Assembly: GCF_018327705.1 (NCBI RefSeq)
Contig: NZ_BNEM01000001.1
Location: 930,001-994,000 of the forward strand
Source: Catellatospora sp. TT07R-123
GTDB taxonomy: Bacteria; Actinomycetota; Actinomycetes; Mycobacteriales; Micromonosporaceae
DNA: 64,000 nt
Direction: 5' to 3'
Shown here: one piece after another, positions 32,492 through 40,965 of the stretch
How positions within the stretch are numbered: position 1 is the first letter of the stretch
Layout: each line of letters opens with the position of its first letter
The notes under the pieces: generated by a model
Database searches by the model: none
What the model saw: only the letters and a program-made list of their open reading frames with translations
Told to the model about the DNA's origin: nothing
Position numbers and translations under genes: made by a program

Positions 32492-34597
32492 ATGAAGAAG
32501 CCGCCCGAGGCCACCCTGGCCTTCTGGCTCATGAAGATCGCCGCGACCGACCCCGGTAAGCGCCCGGTGACCGGAAGCTGGTGGTCGCCGGGTGGTCGGC
32601 CTCGGGGCGCCCGGCCGCTGCTGCTTCTCGTCGCGGCGCTCGCCGGCGCCGGCTACGGCTGGCGCCTGGACGCGGCCCGCCTCCATCCGTACTACGGGCC
32701 CGCCGTCCTGAGCATGTCGTCGAGCTGGCGCTCCTGGTGGTTCGGCGCCTCCGACCCCGAGGGAACCTTCACCCTGGACAAACTGCCCGGCGCCTTCCAG
32801 CTCCAGGCCCTGTCCGCGCGGCTGTTCGGCTTCCACCACTGGGCGATCCTGCTGCCCCAGCTGATCGCGGCCGTGGCAGCGGTCTTCGTCCTCTACAACC
32901 TCGTCCGCCGCTGGCACAGCCCCGCCGCCGGGCTGGTGGCCGCCGTGGCCCTGGCCACCACGCCGGTCGTCGTCTTCCTCGCCCGCAGCCAGTTCGTCGA
33001 CATGCTGCTGGTCACGCTCCTGCTCAGCGCCGCCGGCGCCTGGCACCGGGCCGTCACGTCCGGACGCCTCGCCCCGCTGCTCGGCTGCGGGCTCGCCGTG
33101 GGCCTGGCCTTCCAGGTGAAGATGACCGAGGCGTGGGCGCTGCTGCCGGTCCTCGCGATCCTGCACCTCGTCGCGGCACCCGGGCGCCTGCGGACGCGAG
33201 CGGCGCACCTCGCGCTGGCCGGGATGACAGCCCTGGCCGCGTCCAGTCTCTGGATCGCCGCGGTGCTGCTCGTGCCCGCCGACGACCGGCCCTACATCGA
33301 CGGCACCGCCGACAACTCGCCCCTCACCATGGTGTTCGGCTACAACGCGCTCCACCGGTTCGGCGACGGGACCAGCGGCTACATCTCAGACGGCGTCGCG
33401 CTGGGCTGGAAGACGATGCTGTCGGCACCGATCGCCGAGAAGGCGGGCTGGCTGTACCCGCTGGCACTGCTCGGCCTCGTCGCGGGGCTCGCTCGGCGGT
33501 GGCGCGAGCCCCGCACCGACCAGCTGCGCGCCGGATACCTGCTGTGGGCGGGCTGGCTGGTCGTGTACGCGGCAGCGTTCAGCTTCGGCAGCATGGCGCA
33601 CCAGTACTACGCCGTAGCCGTCGTCCCGCCCGTGGCGGCCCTGGCCGGGGCGGGCGCGGTGTCCCTGCGGTCCTGGTGGGGGCGGCCACACCTGCGCTGG
33701 GCCGTCCCGGCCGCGGTGGTCGGCACCGCCGCCTGGTCATGGCACCTGGCAGCGGCCGACCACGACCAGCCGCCCTGGCTGCCCGCGACACTGCTGGTCG
33801 CCGCGACAGTCGCCGCCGTCGGCCTCACGTTCCTGATCCGACGCCGCCCGACCCCGCCTCCCGCCGACGACGGTGCCGGCCACCGCCCGGCCGTGCGCTT
33901 CGCTGCGACCGTCGTCGCGGCAGCCGCGGCCTTCGCCGCCTTCGGGGGGCCGACCGTGCGGGCGGCGTCGAGCCACGACGGCCTGACCGCCGGGCCGTCA
34001 GACGGCGCGGTCGAAGACACCGACGGCGTACGGGTCGGGGGTGTGGTCCTGTCCGCAGAACTCATCCGCTATCTCGCCGCCCGACGCCACGGCCACCGCT
34101 ACACCGTCGCGGCGCAGGGATCCAAGATCGCAGGCCAGTACGTCCTGGCCGGGCAGCCGGTCTTCACCATGGGCGGATACAGCGGCAACGCGCCGTTCCC
34201 GACGGCAGGTCGGCTCGCCGGCCTCGTCACCGAGGGAGAGGTCCGCTACGCACAGTTCGACCCGCGCCGAAACCGGCGGTCGGCGATCGCCCTCTGGATC
34301 ACCAGCCATTGCGACCCCGTCGACCCGGCCGTCTACGGCGGAAAGGGCGCACCCTCGGTATACGACTGCAAGCCCGCAGACTCACACAGCAGAGAACCGA
34401 GACCTCGGCTGGACGTCGGTGCGCCGCGCACCCTCTTCGAACGCCTCGGCCCCGGGCAGCGGCCGGGCCGTGCGCCAGGGCAAGCACAGCGCGCTGACCA
34501 GACACAGTGCGCCGCCGACCGCGAGCGCGTGCCGGACCGAGGTGGCTGCGGCGAGCAGGCCACCGGCGACCATGAACAGCGGCTGCACCGACCTTGA
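32492..34597 (+). CDS. ArnT/PMT-like membrane glycosyltransferase (GT39-type)
   Basis: 701 aa from ATG 32492; no strong ribosome site. About 11-12 hydrophobic helices are visible. The first outer loop has SDPEGTFTLDKLPGAFQLQA, matching the family's conserved Asp/Lys-Pro loop where the catalytic Asp lies, followed by VVVFLARSQFVDMLLV. A soluble outer C-terminal domain (residues ~520-630) ends near SVYDCKPADS. The frame then continues about 70 residues of Arg/Gln-rich sequence antisense to the MFS gene, overlapping it by 216 bp; this tail looks non-native and suggests a lost stop. It probably uses a polyprenyl-phosphate sugar donor at the outer membrane face. Confidence 0.8.
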   Translation: MKKPPEATLAFWLMKIAATDPGKRPVTGSWWSPGGRPRGARPLLLLVAALAGAGYGWRLDAARLHPYYGPAVLSMSSSWRSWWFGASDPEGTFTLDKLPGAFQLQALSARLFGFHHWAILLPQLIAAVAAVFVLYNLVRRWHSPAAGLVAAVALATTPVVVFLARSQFVDMLLVTLLLSAAGAWHRAVTSGRLAPLLGCGLAVGLAFQVKMTEAWALLPVLAILHLVAAPGRLRTRAAHLALAGMTALAASSLWIAAVLLVPADDRPYIDGTADNSPLTMVFGYNALHRFGDGTSGYISDGVALGWKTMLSAPIAEKAGWLYPLALLGLVAGLARRWREPRTDQLRAGYLLWAGWLVVYAAAFSFGSMAHQYYAVAVVPPVAALAGAGAVSLRSWWGRPHLRWAVPAAVVGTAAWSWHLAAADHDQPPWLPATLLVAATVAAVGLTFLIRRRPTPPPADDGAGHRPAVRFAATVVAAAAAFAAFGGPTVRAASSHDGLTAGPSDGAVEDTDGVRVGGVVLSAELIRYLAARRHGHRYTVAAQGSKIAGQYVLAGQPVFTMGGYSGNAPFPTAGRLAGLVTEGEVRYAQFDPRRNRRSAIALWITSHCDPVDPAVYGGKGAPSVYDCKPADSHSREPRPRLDVGAPRTLFERLGPGQRPGRAPGQAQRADQTQCAADRERVPDRGGCGEQATGDHEQRLHRP

Positions 34598-35665
34598 GCT
34601 GATCAGCCAGGCGCTGACGACCCGGGCCATCAGCCGGTCCTGCGTGATGTCCATCCTGAATGTCACGAACGCCGGGTTGAAGACCCCGGCGGCGAACAGC
34701 AGAGCCACGTCGGCGGCGATCACGAGCAGCAGGCCGGGAGTGCCTGGGGACGCGAGTGGGAGCACCAGCAGCCAGGGCGTGCGCAGCACCCCGAACAGCA
34801 GCAGCGTGCCGCGCTCGCCGAGGCGGCGTGTGAACCTGGGCATCAGCCGGGCGCCGGCGATCCCACCCAGGCAGGGCAGGCCGAACGCGAGGCCGTACTG
34901 CCACGGGTTCAGGTCCAGGTCGCGGAGCATGAACACGGCGATCAGGGGCGTGCACCACATGACCGCCCCGCCGAAGAGCATCGCGTTCCAGAACAGTGGG
35001 CGAAGTTGCGCGTGGGACAGGATGTAGGTCCATCCGGCGACAGCGTCCCGGCGTACGGCCGTGGTGTGCGCAGGCGCCGGCACGGCCGTCTCCGGCTGCC
35101 GTACCCGCTGGATGCCCAGGGCAGACAGCAGGAACGACACGGCGTCGACCAGGATGGTCGCCGTCGCGCCGAACGCTGCGACCAGCGCTCCGCCGACCGG
35201 CGGCCCGACGCTCTGGGCCAGCCAGTTCGTGCTCTCGAACCTGCTGTTCGCCTCGCCTCGCAGCTCGGCTGCGACCAGCGCCTTCAGGTGCGCCTCGCTC
35301 GCCGCGGTGAACACGATCGCCGCGGCGGCCTGGACCGTGGCGGCGGCGTACAGGTGGGCGAAGGTGAGCCTGTCCAGGACCGCCGCGGCGGGCACGCTGG
35401 CCAGCACCGCGAAGCGCACCAGATCAGCGGCGATCATCACCGGCCGCTTGCGGTGCCGATCGATGCGGTGGCTCATCGGGAGCACCGACAGGGCACCCGT
35501 GGCCGCCGACAGTGCGGCCAGTACGGACACCTCCATCGCGGACGCGTCCAGCACGAGCACGGCGACCAGTGGCAGCGCGCCCGCCGCGATCGCGCTGCCC
35601 GCCGCGCTGACGGCGTACGCCTGCCACAGTCGCCTGAAGTCGGATCCGAGCACGGGTGGGGACAT
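34382..35665 (-). CDS. MFS exporter (enterobactin/macrolide-exporter-like)
   Basis: 427 aa with twelve hydrophobic segments. It starts MSPPVLGSDFRRLWQAYAVS, as in the MFS_3/TMS6 exporter group, and has the loop 2-3 motif HRIDRHRKRPVM. GGAGGG precedes the ATG. The C-terminal cytoplasmic tail (after CLPWRTARPLPG) overlaps the 3' end of the converging glycosyltransferase gene. Drug or siderophore export is typical, and the substrate is unknown. Confidence 0.84.
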   Translation of the reverse strand: MSPPVLGSDFRRLWQAYAVSAAGSAIAAGALPLVAVLVLDASAMEVSVLAALSAATGALSVLPMSHRIDRHRKRPVMIAADLVRFAVLASVPAAAVLDRLTFAHLYAAATVQAAAAIVFTAASEAHLKALVAAELRGEANSRFESTNWLAQSVGPPVGGALVAAFGATATILVDAVSFLLSALGIQRVRQPETAVPAPAHTTAVRRDAVAGWTYILSHAQLRPLFWNAMLFGGAVMWCTPLIAVFMLRDLDLNPWQYGLAFGLPCLGGIAGARLMPRFTRRLGERGTLLLFGVLRTPWLLVLPLASPGTPGLLLVIAADVALLFAAGVFNPAFVTFRMDITQDRLMARVVSAWLISSRSVQPLFMVAGGLLAAATSVRHALAVGGALCLVSALCLPWRTARPLPGAEAFEEGARRTDVQPRSRFSAV

Positions 35666-35729
35666 CGGCCCTCCAGCGATGATGGAAGCCCCTGACCGGC
35701 AGAGGCTTCCATCCTGGACGTGCCCGTGT

Positions 35730-36785
35730 CTAACCGCGGACGACGGTCACGTCATACCGGACGCCGCCGATGTCGGTCGGCTGCGCCCCTGCCTGGCCGG
35801 GCCCGAACTGGGTGACCGTGATCGGGAAGGGCGCCGACGCCGGGAGGGCGGCGGTGAAGGTCAGCAGCACCTGCGGCCGCTCGCCGGGGTTGATGGTCAG
35901 CCCGGCGATCCTCGCCTTGGTGAGGTCGAGGATCTGGATCTTGGTGCCGCCGATGGCCCGGATTCCGGTGCCCCTGGCACCGGCCTGCTGCCAGCGCTGG
36001 AACAGCTGGCCGCCGAGGTCGACCACGACCTTGCCGCCCACGGTCTCGAAGTGCCGGTCGGCAGCCTCGCCGAAGACGAGGTCGTTGGCGGTCGGCACGT
36101 TCGCCACGTTGCCGATGGCGAAGGGCACGGTCGTGCCCGTGCTGCTGTTGGCCGGCACCGGGATCGGGGCCAGGTTGTGCCAGGAGATGTTGTTGTTGGC
36201 GGTGGTGTTGGCCACCGTGTTGGGGCCTTCGAACGTCATCGGGTCGGTGGGCGACACCCACCGGGTCAGCAGGCAGAAGTGGGCGCCCGGGGCGGGCCCG
36301 TCATCCGGCACGCTGAGCCAGGGGATCGTCACCGTGGTGACGCCGGGCGACGCGGGCACCGCCACGGCACCGATCGGGGTCCAGTCGGCCGGCCACTGCG
36401 CGGCGCCGCCGAGCACCGTGTAGTAGACGTTCAGGGTCCCGTTGCTGACGCCGGTCCCGTACGGGCCGGGCACGTTGATGTCGACGAAGACGTAGGCGGT
36501 GCCGCCCACCGTCAGGGGCTGGTCGGAGGCGCAGCCGAGGGCCGTCGTGCAGACCCTGATGTCGGGGCTGGCCCAGAACGGCAGCCCCGACGGGTTGGGC
36601 TCGATGCCGGTGTCGCCGATCTGGTCGCGGGTGTAGGCGTCGGTGCGGGCGCTGACAGCGGCCCGCGAGGTGCCGCTGTCGGCCACGGCGACGCCGGTCA
36701 CCGAGATCACCGCCAACGCGGTCAGGGCGGCCCCGACAGCCAGCCGCAGACCCGGTCGCCGCCGGGGCCGATCCTCTGAGTTCAT
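35730..36785 (-). CDS. secreted protein of unknown function
   Basis: 351 aa from ATG 36785 with AGGAGG upstream. A signal peptide covers ~1-35 (RRRPGLRLAVGAALTALAVI). The mature protein contains DQIGDTGIEPN, WASPDIRVC, a Cys pair with GCASDQP, TLNVYYTVLGGAAQWPADW and HFCLLTRWVSPTDPMT. These strands recur as C-terminal domains of some actinobacterial extracellular proteases and as stand-alone proteins; no catalytic motif is seen. It diverges from the second SARP gene over 186 bp. Confidence 0.7.
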   Translation of the reverse strand: MNSEDRPRRRPGLRLAVGAALTALAVISVTGVAVADSGTSRAAVSARTDAYTRDQIGDTGIEPNPSGLPFWASPDIRVCTTALGCASDQPLTVGGTAYVFVDINVPGPYGTGVSNGTLNVYYTVLGGAAQWPADWTPIGAVAVPASPGVTTVTIPWLSVPDDGPAPGAHFCLLTRWVSPTDPMTFEGPNTVANTTANNNISWHNLAPIPVPANSSTGTTVPFAIGNVANVPTANDLVFGEAADRHFETVGGKVVVDLGGQLFQRWQQAGARGTGIRAIGGTKIQILDLTKARIAGLTINPGERPQVLLTFTAALPASAPFPITVTQFGPGQAGAQPTDIGGVRYDVTVVRG

Positions 36786-36971
36786 GGAGATCCTCCTGCC
36801 GTGTGCTGCGCCGGCGACCGCCAACGCATTGGCAGACTCCTATCAGTCGGCGGCTGCCGTCCGGCTGCGAGATGGTTGTCGCCTTTGTCGATCACCACCT
36901 ATCCTCAGGACATAGATCGGCAACCATGACTGTCTTGCGTACGGGCGCGAGCGGCCGCGAAGGAGGCTCGG

Positions 36972-39900
36972 GTGCCACCGACCGGATCCGCTCCGACCGA
37001 ACCGCCGCTCCACGTCCGGCTGCTCGGCCCGATCGAGGTGACCGGGCCCGCCGGACCCGCCGTGTTCACCGGCAACCGCCAACCCGCGCTGGTCGGACTG
37101 CTGGCGCTCGGCGCACCCGACACCGTGTCGCGGACCTGGCTGGTCGACGGCCTGTGGGGCGACGACCCGCCGCGTACGGCGGTGAAGACGCTGCACAGCC
37201 ACATCGCCCGGCTCCGGCAGGCCCTCGACGAGTGCGGACTCGTCGACCTGGTGCAGACCAACGACTCCGGCTACCAGCTGGCCATCGACCCGGCCGCCGT
37301 GGACACGCACCGGTTCGAACGCGAGGTGGCGCTGGCCCGCGGCGAGCTGGCCCAGGGAGCCGACACCGCGGCCGTGGGCCGCCTGCACCGGGCGCTGGAC
37401 CTGTGGCGGGGGGACGCGTTCGCCGGCGCCGAGACGTTCGGCTGGGCCGCGGGAGAGCTGGTCCGGCTCCAGGAGGTGAGGCTGGCCGCCTTGTGCGACC
37501 TGTGGGAGGGCGAGCTGCGCCTCGGCCGGCACACGGTGGCCGTCGGCGAGCTCCAGCGCCTGCTGAGCCGGCACCCGTTCCACGAGCGCCTGGTGGGGCT
37601 GGCCCTGCTGGCCCTGTACCGCTGCGGCCGAACCACCGACGCGCTCAACCTCTACCACCTGCTGCGGGTGCACCTGCGAGAGGAGCTGGGTGCCGAGCCC
37701 GGCTCGGACCTGACCGTCCTCTATGTGCAGATGCTGCGCCGCGATCCCGCGCTGGACCACCACGGGCCGCCGCCGGTCCCGGTGGCGCCGCCGCTCACCC
37801 GGCCGCGTCCCCGTCCGGCCGAGCTGCCCGGCCCGGTGGGGCACTTCACCGGCCGCCGCGCCGAGTTGGAGCAGCTGGACGCCGTCGCCGCCGATCCCGC
37901 GGTCCGGGTGGTGGTGATCTCCGGCGCGGCCGGCATGGGCAAGACCGCCCTGGCCGTGCAGTGGGGCCACCGGGCCGCCGCCGACTTCCCCGACGGCCAG
38001 GTGTTCCTGGACCTGCGCGGCCATGACCCGGCGGTCGCGGTCTCCCCTGCCGAGGCCCTGGCCCACCTGCTGGCCAGCCTCGACCAGCCCGAACGGGGCG
38101 GCGCCGACGAGCGGGACCGGGTCGGGCTGTACCGCTCGCTGGTCCGCGACCGGCGGATGCTGATCCTGGCCGACAACGCCGGCACCGTGGCGCAGGTCCT
38201 TCCGCTCGTGCCGGCCAGCACCGCCACGCTGCTGGTGGTGACGTCCCGCCACCGGCTGGCCGCGCTGAAGACCCACCACGCGGTCAAGGCGGTCGACCTC
38301 GACGCGATGCGCCCCGACGAGGCGCTGGACCTGCTGGACTCCGTGCTGGGCTCCCAGCGGCTGGCCCGCGAGCCCGACAGCGCCGCCCGGCTGGTGGAGC
38401 TGTGCGACCGCATGCCGCTGGCCCTGCAGATCGCGGCGGCCAAGCTGACCTCCCGGCCGATGCGGGGCATCGCCGACCTGACGGAGGAACTGACCACCGG
38501 CGAGCGGCTCGACGAGCTGTCGGTGACCGGCGACTCCCGCAACCTGCGGACGGTCTTCGCCACCACGTACGAGGTCCTGGAGCCCGTCACCGCCCGGGTG
38601 TTCCGCGCGCTGGGCCTGCATCCGGGGACCACGTTCGGACCGCACCTGGCCGCGGCGGCCGCCGACGTGTCGCTGACCGCGGCCCGGCACGCGCTGGACG
38701 AGCTGGCCGCCGTCCACCTCGTCACGGAGTTCGCGAACGGGCGCTACCGCTTCCACGACCTCATCCGCCTGTACGCCCGCGAATGCGCCCTGCGCGGCGA
38801 GCCCGACGCCGCCCGGGCCGACATCACGGACCGGATCCTCGACTGGTATCTCGCCATCACCGACGCCGCCAACAAGGTCGTCGACCGCGGCCGCGACCGG
38901 GTCCGCGTCGCGGTGGGCCACCCCCCGGCGACGCTGCCGTTCCGGGCCGAGGCCGACCACGCCCTGTCCTTCCTCGACGGCGAACGCGACAACCTGCTGC
39001 CCGTCCTGACCTGCGCCATGGAACACGGCCGCCCCGACACGGCCTGGCAGCTGACCTATCTGGTCACCGGCTTCTTCGACTCCCGCGGCCACTGGACCCA
39101 GCGCATCCAGCTCTGCCGGCTGGGCCTGGCGGCCGCCCGCGCCGCCGGAGACCCGGTGGCCGAGGGGCTGATGGGCAGCGGCCTGGGCGTGGCATACCTG
39201 ACGACCCGCCGGTTCGAGGAGGCGCTGACGACCCTGAACCAGGCCCTGGAGGTCCTGCACGTCCAGGGCGACAAGCGGGGCGAGGCCCACGTGCGCAACA
39301 ACATCGCGGTCACCCTCGCCAGCGCGAGGCGCTTCGCCGAAGCCGTCGACGCCTACGGCCAGGCGCTGGCACTGCACCTGGCCGAGGGCAACACGCTGGG
39401 CGTCGCGCTGACGCTGAGCAACCTGGGCGACGCCTACGTCCGCATGGGCCGGGCGGACCTCGCCCTGGACCACCTCAGCCGCGCGCTGACCGCCAGCCGC
39501 GAGATCGGCAACCCGCGGCTGGAAGCCGTGGCACTGGGCGGCCTGGGCCAGGCCCACCGCGACCTGGGCGAATGGGACCTGGCCACCGCGCGGTTCCACG
39601 ACGCGCTGGTCCTGCGCCGCCAGGCCGGCGACCGCCGCTACGAAGCCGAGACCCTGAACAACCTCGGCCTGACCGAGTTCGCCCGGCAGCGGTTCTCCTC
39701 GGCGACCGAGCACTTCCGCCAGGCGCTGGCCCTCAGCCGGCAGCTCGCCGACCCGCACCAGGAGGCGATCGCCCTGGCCCACCTCGGCCGCATCGACCTC
39801 GCCGCCGGGCTCACCACAGCCGCCGAAGACCACCTCCGCCGGGCTCTGGCCTCCCGGGAGCTGGCCCCGGACCCGTACGAGGCCGCCGCGATCCACCGCG

Positions 39901-39998
39901 ACCTGGGCCAGCTCGCCGCACGCGCCGGGCACTCACCGCGGGCACGCCACCACGACGAGCTGGCCGCCGATCTCCTGCGGCAGGCCGCCGCCGACTAA
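36972..39998 (+). CDS. AfsR-type SARP regulator with NB-ARC and TPR domains
   Basis: 1008 aa; GTG start with AAGGAGG. OmpR-type winged helix ~12-100 (VRLLGPIEVTGPAG; VKTLHSHIARLRQAL), BTAD ~110-255, NB-ARC ATPase ~285-560 with Walker A SGAAGMGKTALAVQW (Lys324) and MLILADNAG as Walker B-like. C-terminal TPRs (~680-1000) have repeats such as AEALGG/GLGQAHRDLGEWDLATARF and LNNLGLTEFARQRFSSATEHF. This is the classic AfsR layout, unlike the AAA_16 type at 8286. Target genes are unknown. The stop overlaps the converging Calx-beta-like gene by 4 bp. Confidence 0.9.
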   Translation: MPPTGSAPTEPPLHVRLLGPIEVTGPAGPAVFTGNRQPALVGLLALGAPDTVSRTWLVDGLWGDDPPRTAVKTLHSHIARLRQALDECGLVDLVQTNDSGYQLAIDPAAVDTHRFEREVALARGELAQGADTAAVGRLHRALDLWRGDAFAGAETFGWAAGELVRLQEVRLAALCDLWEGELRLGRHTVAVGELQRLLSRHPFHERLVGLALLALYRCGRTTDALNLYHLLRVHLREELGAEPGSDLTVLYVQMLRRDPALDHHGPPPVPVAPPLTRPRPRPAELPGPVGHFTGRRAELEQLDAVAADPAVRVVVISGAAGMGKTALAVQWGHRAAADFPDGQVFLDLRGHDPAVAVSPAEALAHLLASLDQPERGGADERDRVGLYRSLVRDRRMLILADNAGTVAQVLPLVPASTATLLVVTSRHRLAALKTHHAVKAVDLDAMRPDEALDLLDSVLGSQRLAREPDSAARLVELCDRMPLALQIAAAKLTSRPMRGIADLTEELTTGERLDELSVTGDSRNLRTVFATTYEVLEPVTARVFRALGLHPGTTFGPHLAAAAADVSLTAARHALDELAAVHLVTEFANGRYRFHDLIRLYARECALRGEPDAARADITDRILDWYLAITDAANKVVDRGRDRVRVAVGHPPATLPFRAEADHALSFLDGERDNLLPVLTCAMEHGRPDTAWQLTYLVTGFFDSRGHWTQRIQLCRLGLAAARAAGDPVAEGLMGSGLGVAYLTTRRFEEALTTLNQALEVLHVQGDKRGEAHVRNNIAVTLASARRFAEAVDAYGQALALHLAEGNTLGVALTLSNLGDAYVRMGRADLALDHLSRALTASREIGNPRLEAVALGGLGQAHRDLGEWDLATARFHDALVLRRQAGDRRYEAETLNNLGLTEFARQRFSSATEHFRQALALSRQLADPHQEAIALAHLGRIDLAAGLTTAAEDHLRRALASRELAPDPYEAAAIHRDLGQLAARAGHSPRARHHDELAADLLRQAAAD

Positions 39999-40477
39999 TG
40001 CTGCGCAGGTCTGAGCGTGACCGTCGCCATCGGTCTGGCCACGCCCGCACCCGACACCGCGAACAGCTCCACACCGAACGTCCGGTCCTCGGCCAGACCC
40101 GGGTTCGGTATCAGCTGGATCGCGATCTCGGCCGAGGACTGGTTCGGCTGGATCACCAGCGTTCCCGAGCTGACGCCGACGTAGTCGATCCCCGGCCGGG
40201 CCGTCATGGCCACGGTCCGGTAGTGGATCGTGACCGGGGTGCTGCGCGGAGGTGTCCGCAGCACCGGCACCATGCAGCGCGGGGGGCCTTCCCAGCAGAG
40301 CGTGTCCAGCGGCTGGACGCAGCCGGGGCATCCGGACGTGGGTGACGGGCTGAGGCCCAGCACCTGGTTCACCGGCCGGACCGGTGCGGTGGCGGGACTG
40401 CCGGGCAACATGGTGACCGCCATCAGCAGCGCGGCAGCGGCCGCAGTCAGCAACGGCAGGCGGAGCAGTCGTATCAC
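39995..40477 (-). CDS. secreted Calx-beta-like domain protein
   Basis: 160 aa, GTG start with AGGAAAGG upstream. A signal peptide covers ~1-30. The region after residue 80 has VTIHYRTVAMTARPGIDYVGVSSGTLVIQPN, described here as a Calx-beta-type repeat: FxTxxxTAxxGxDYxxxSGTLxxxxG, then EDRTFGVELFAVSGA. Four Cys lie before it in a short loop (SGCPGCVQPLDTLCW). Calx-beta domains bind calcium and mediate adhesion; here a single copy is exported. Confidence 0.75.
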   Translation of the reverse strand: MIRLLRLPLLTAAAAALLMAVTMLPGSPATAPVRPVNQVLGLSPSPTSGCPGCVQPLDTLCWEGPPRCMVPVLRTPPRSTPVTIHYRTVAMTARPGIDYVGVSSGTLVIQPNQSSAEIAIQLIPNPGLAEDRTFGVELFAVSGAGVARPMATVTLRPAQH

Positions 40478-40734
40478 GGGGCGCCTTTCCTGGCCGCCAC
40501 TTCTCGCCGCGGCCAGTCCGACGGCGGGTTGGGGACGTCGACGGCCGTGATCAGGCTACGACCGCACGGTTGTGAATCGGTTGTGACGTCCCGGTAACGA
40601 ACCGCTACGGCAGCGCGGCACGGACGGGTGCGCCCGGTTTCCGGATCCGTGCCGCGGGTATCGCAGCGGCGTCTGGCCGAACCCACGGTGCCCGCCTGCG
40701 GCGGGCACCGTGGCAGCGAGCGGGAGGTGGAGAC

Positions 40735-40965
40735 GTGCGACGCTTCGACGTGGTCGCCAATCACGAGATGTGGGACGTGCTCGACGGCGACGAGCTGGTC
40801 GGCGTGCACGAGTGCAGGCGCGAGGCGGTCCGGCACGCCGCCGGTGCGGCCTGCGCCAACGCGCCCAGCCGCCTGGAGGTGATCGGCGCCGACGGGCGCG
40901 TCGAGGAGGCGGCCGACTTCGATACCGCCCGGCTTTCGGGCGTACGGGAGGTCCGGGTGTCGTAG
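40735..40965 (+). CDS. small hypothetical protein (76 aa), antisense to the 3' end of otsA
   Basis: GTG 40735 has GGAGG at good distance. The product starts MRRFDVVANHEMWDVLDGDEL and looks like a compact beta-alpha-beta protein (WDVLDGDELVGVHECRREAV; RLEVIGADGRVEEAADFDT) resembling small DUF2188-like proteins. Almost all of it lies opposite the C-terminal 205 bp of the otsA frame. The amino-acid composition here is normal, whereas the otsA tail in the same DNA is Ser/Arg/Thr-rich, so this frame is probably the genuine one. Confidence 0.6.
   Translation: MRRFDVVANHEMWDVLDGDELVGVHECRREAVRHAAGAACANAPSRLEVIGADGRVEEAADFDTARLSGVREVRVS

Noticed and set aside
36843-39932. 1029-aa minus-strand frame opposite the second SARP gene
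   Set aside because: Repeats in it merely mirror the TPRs of the real gene.
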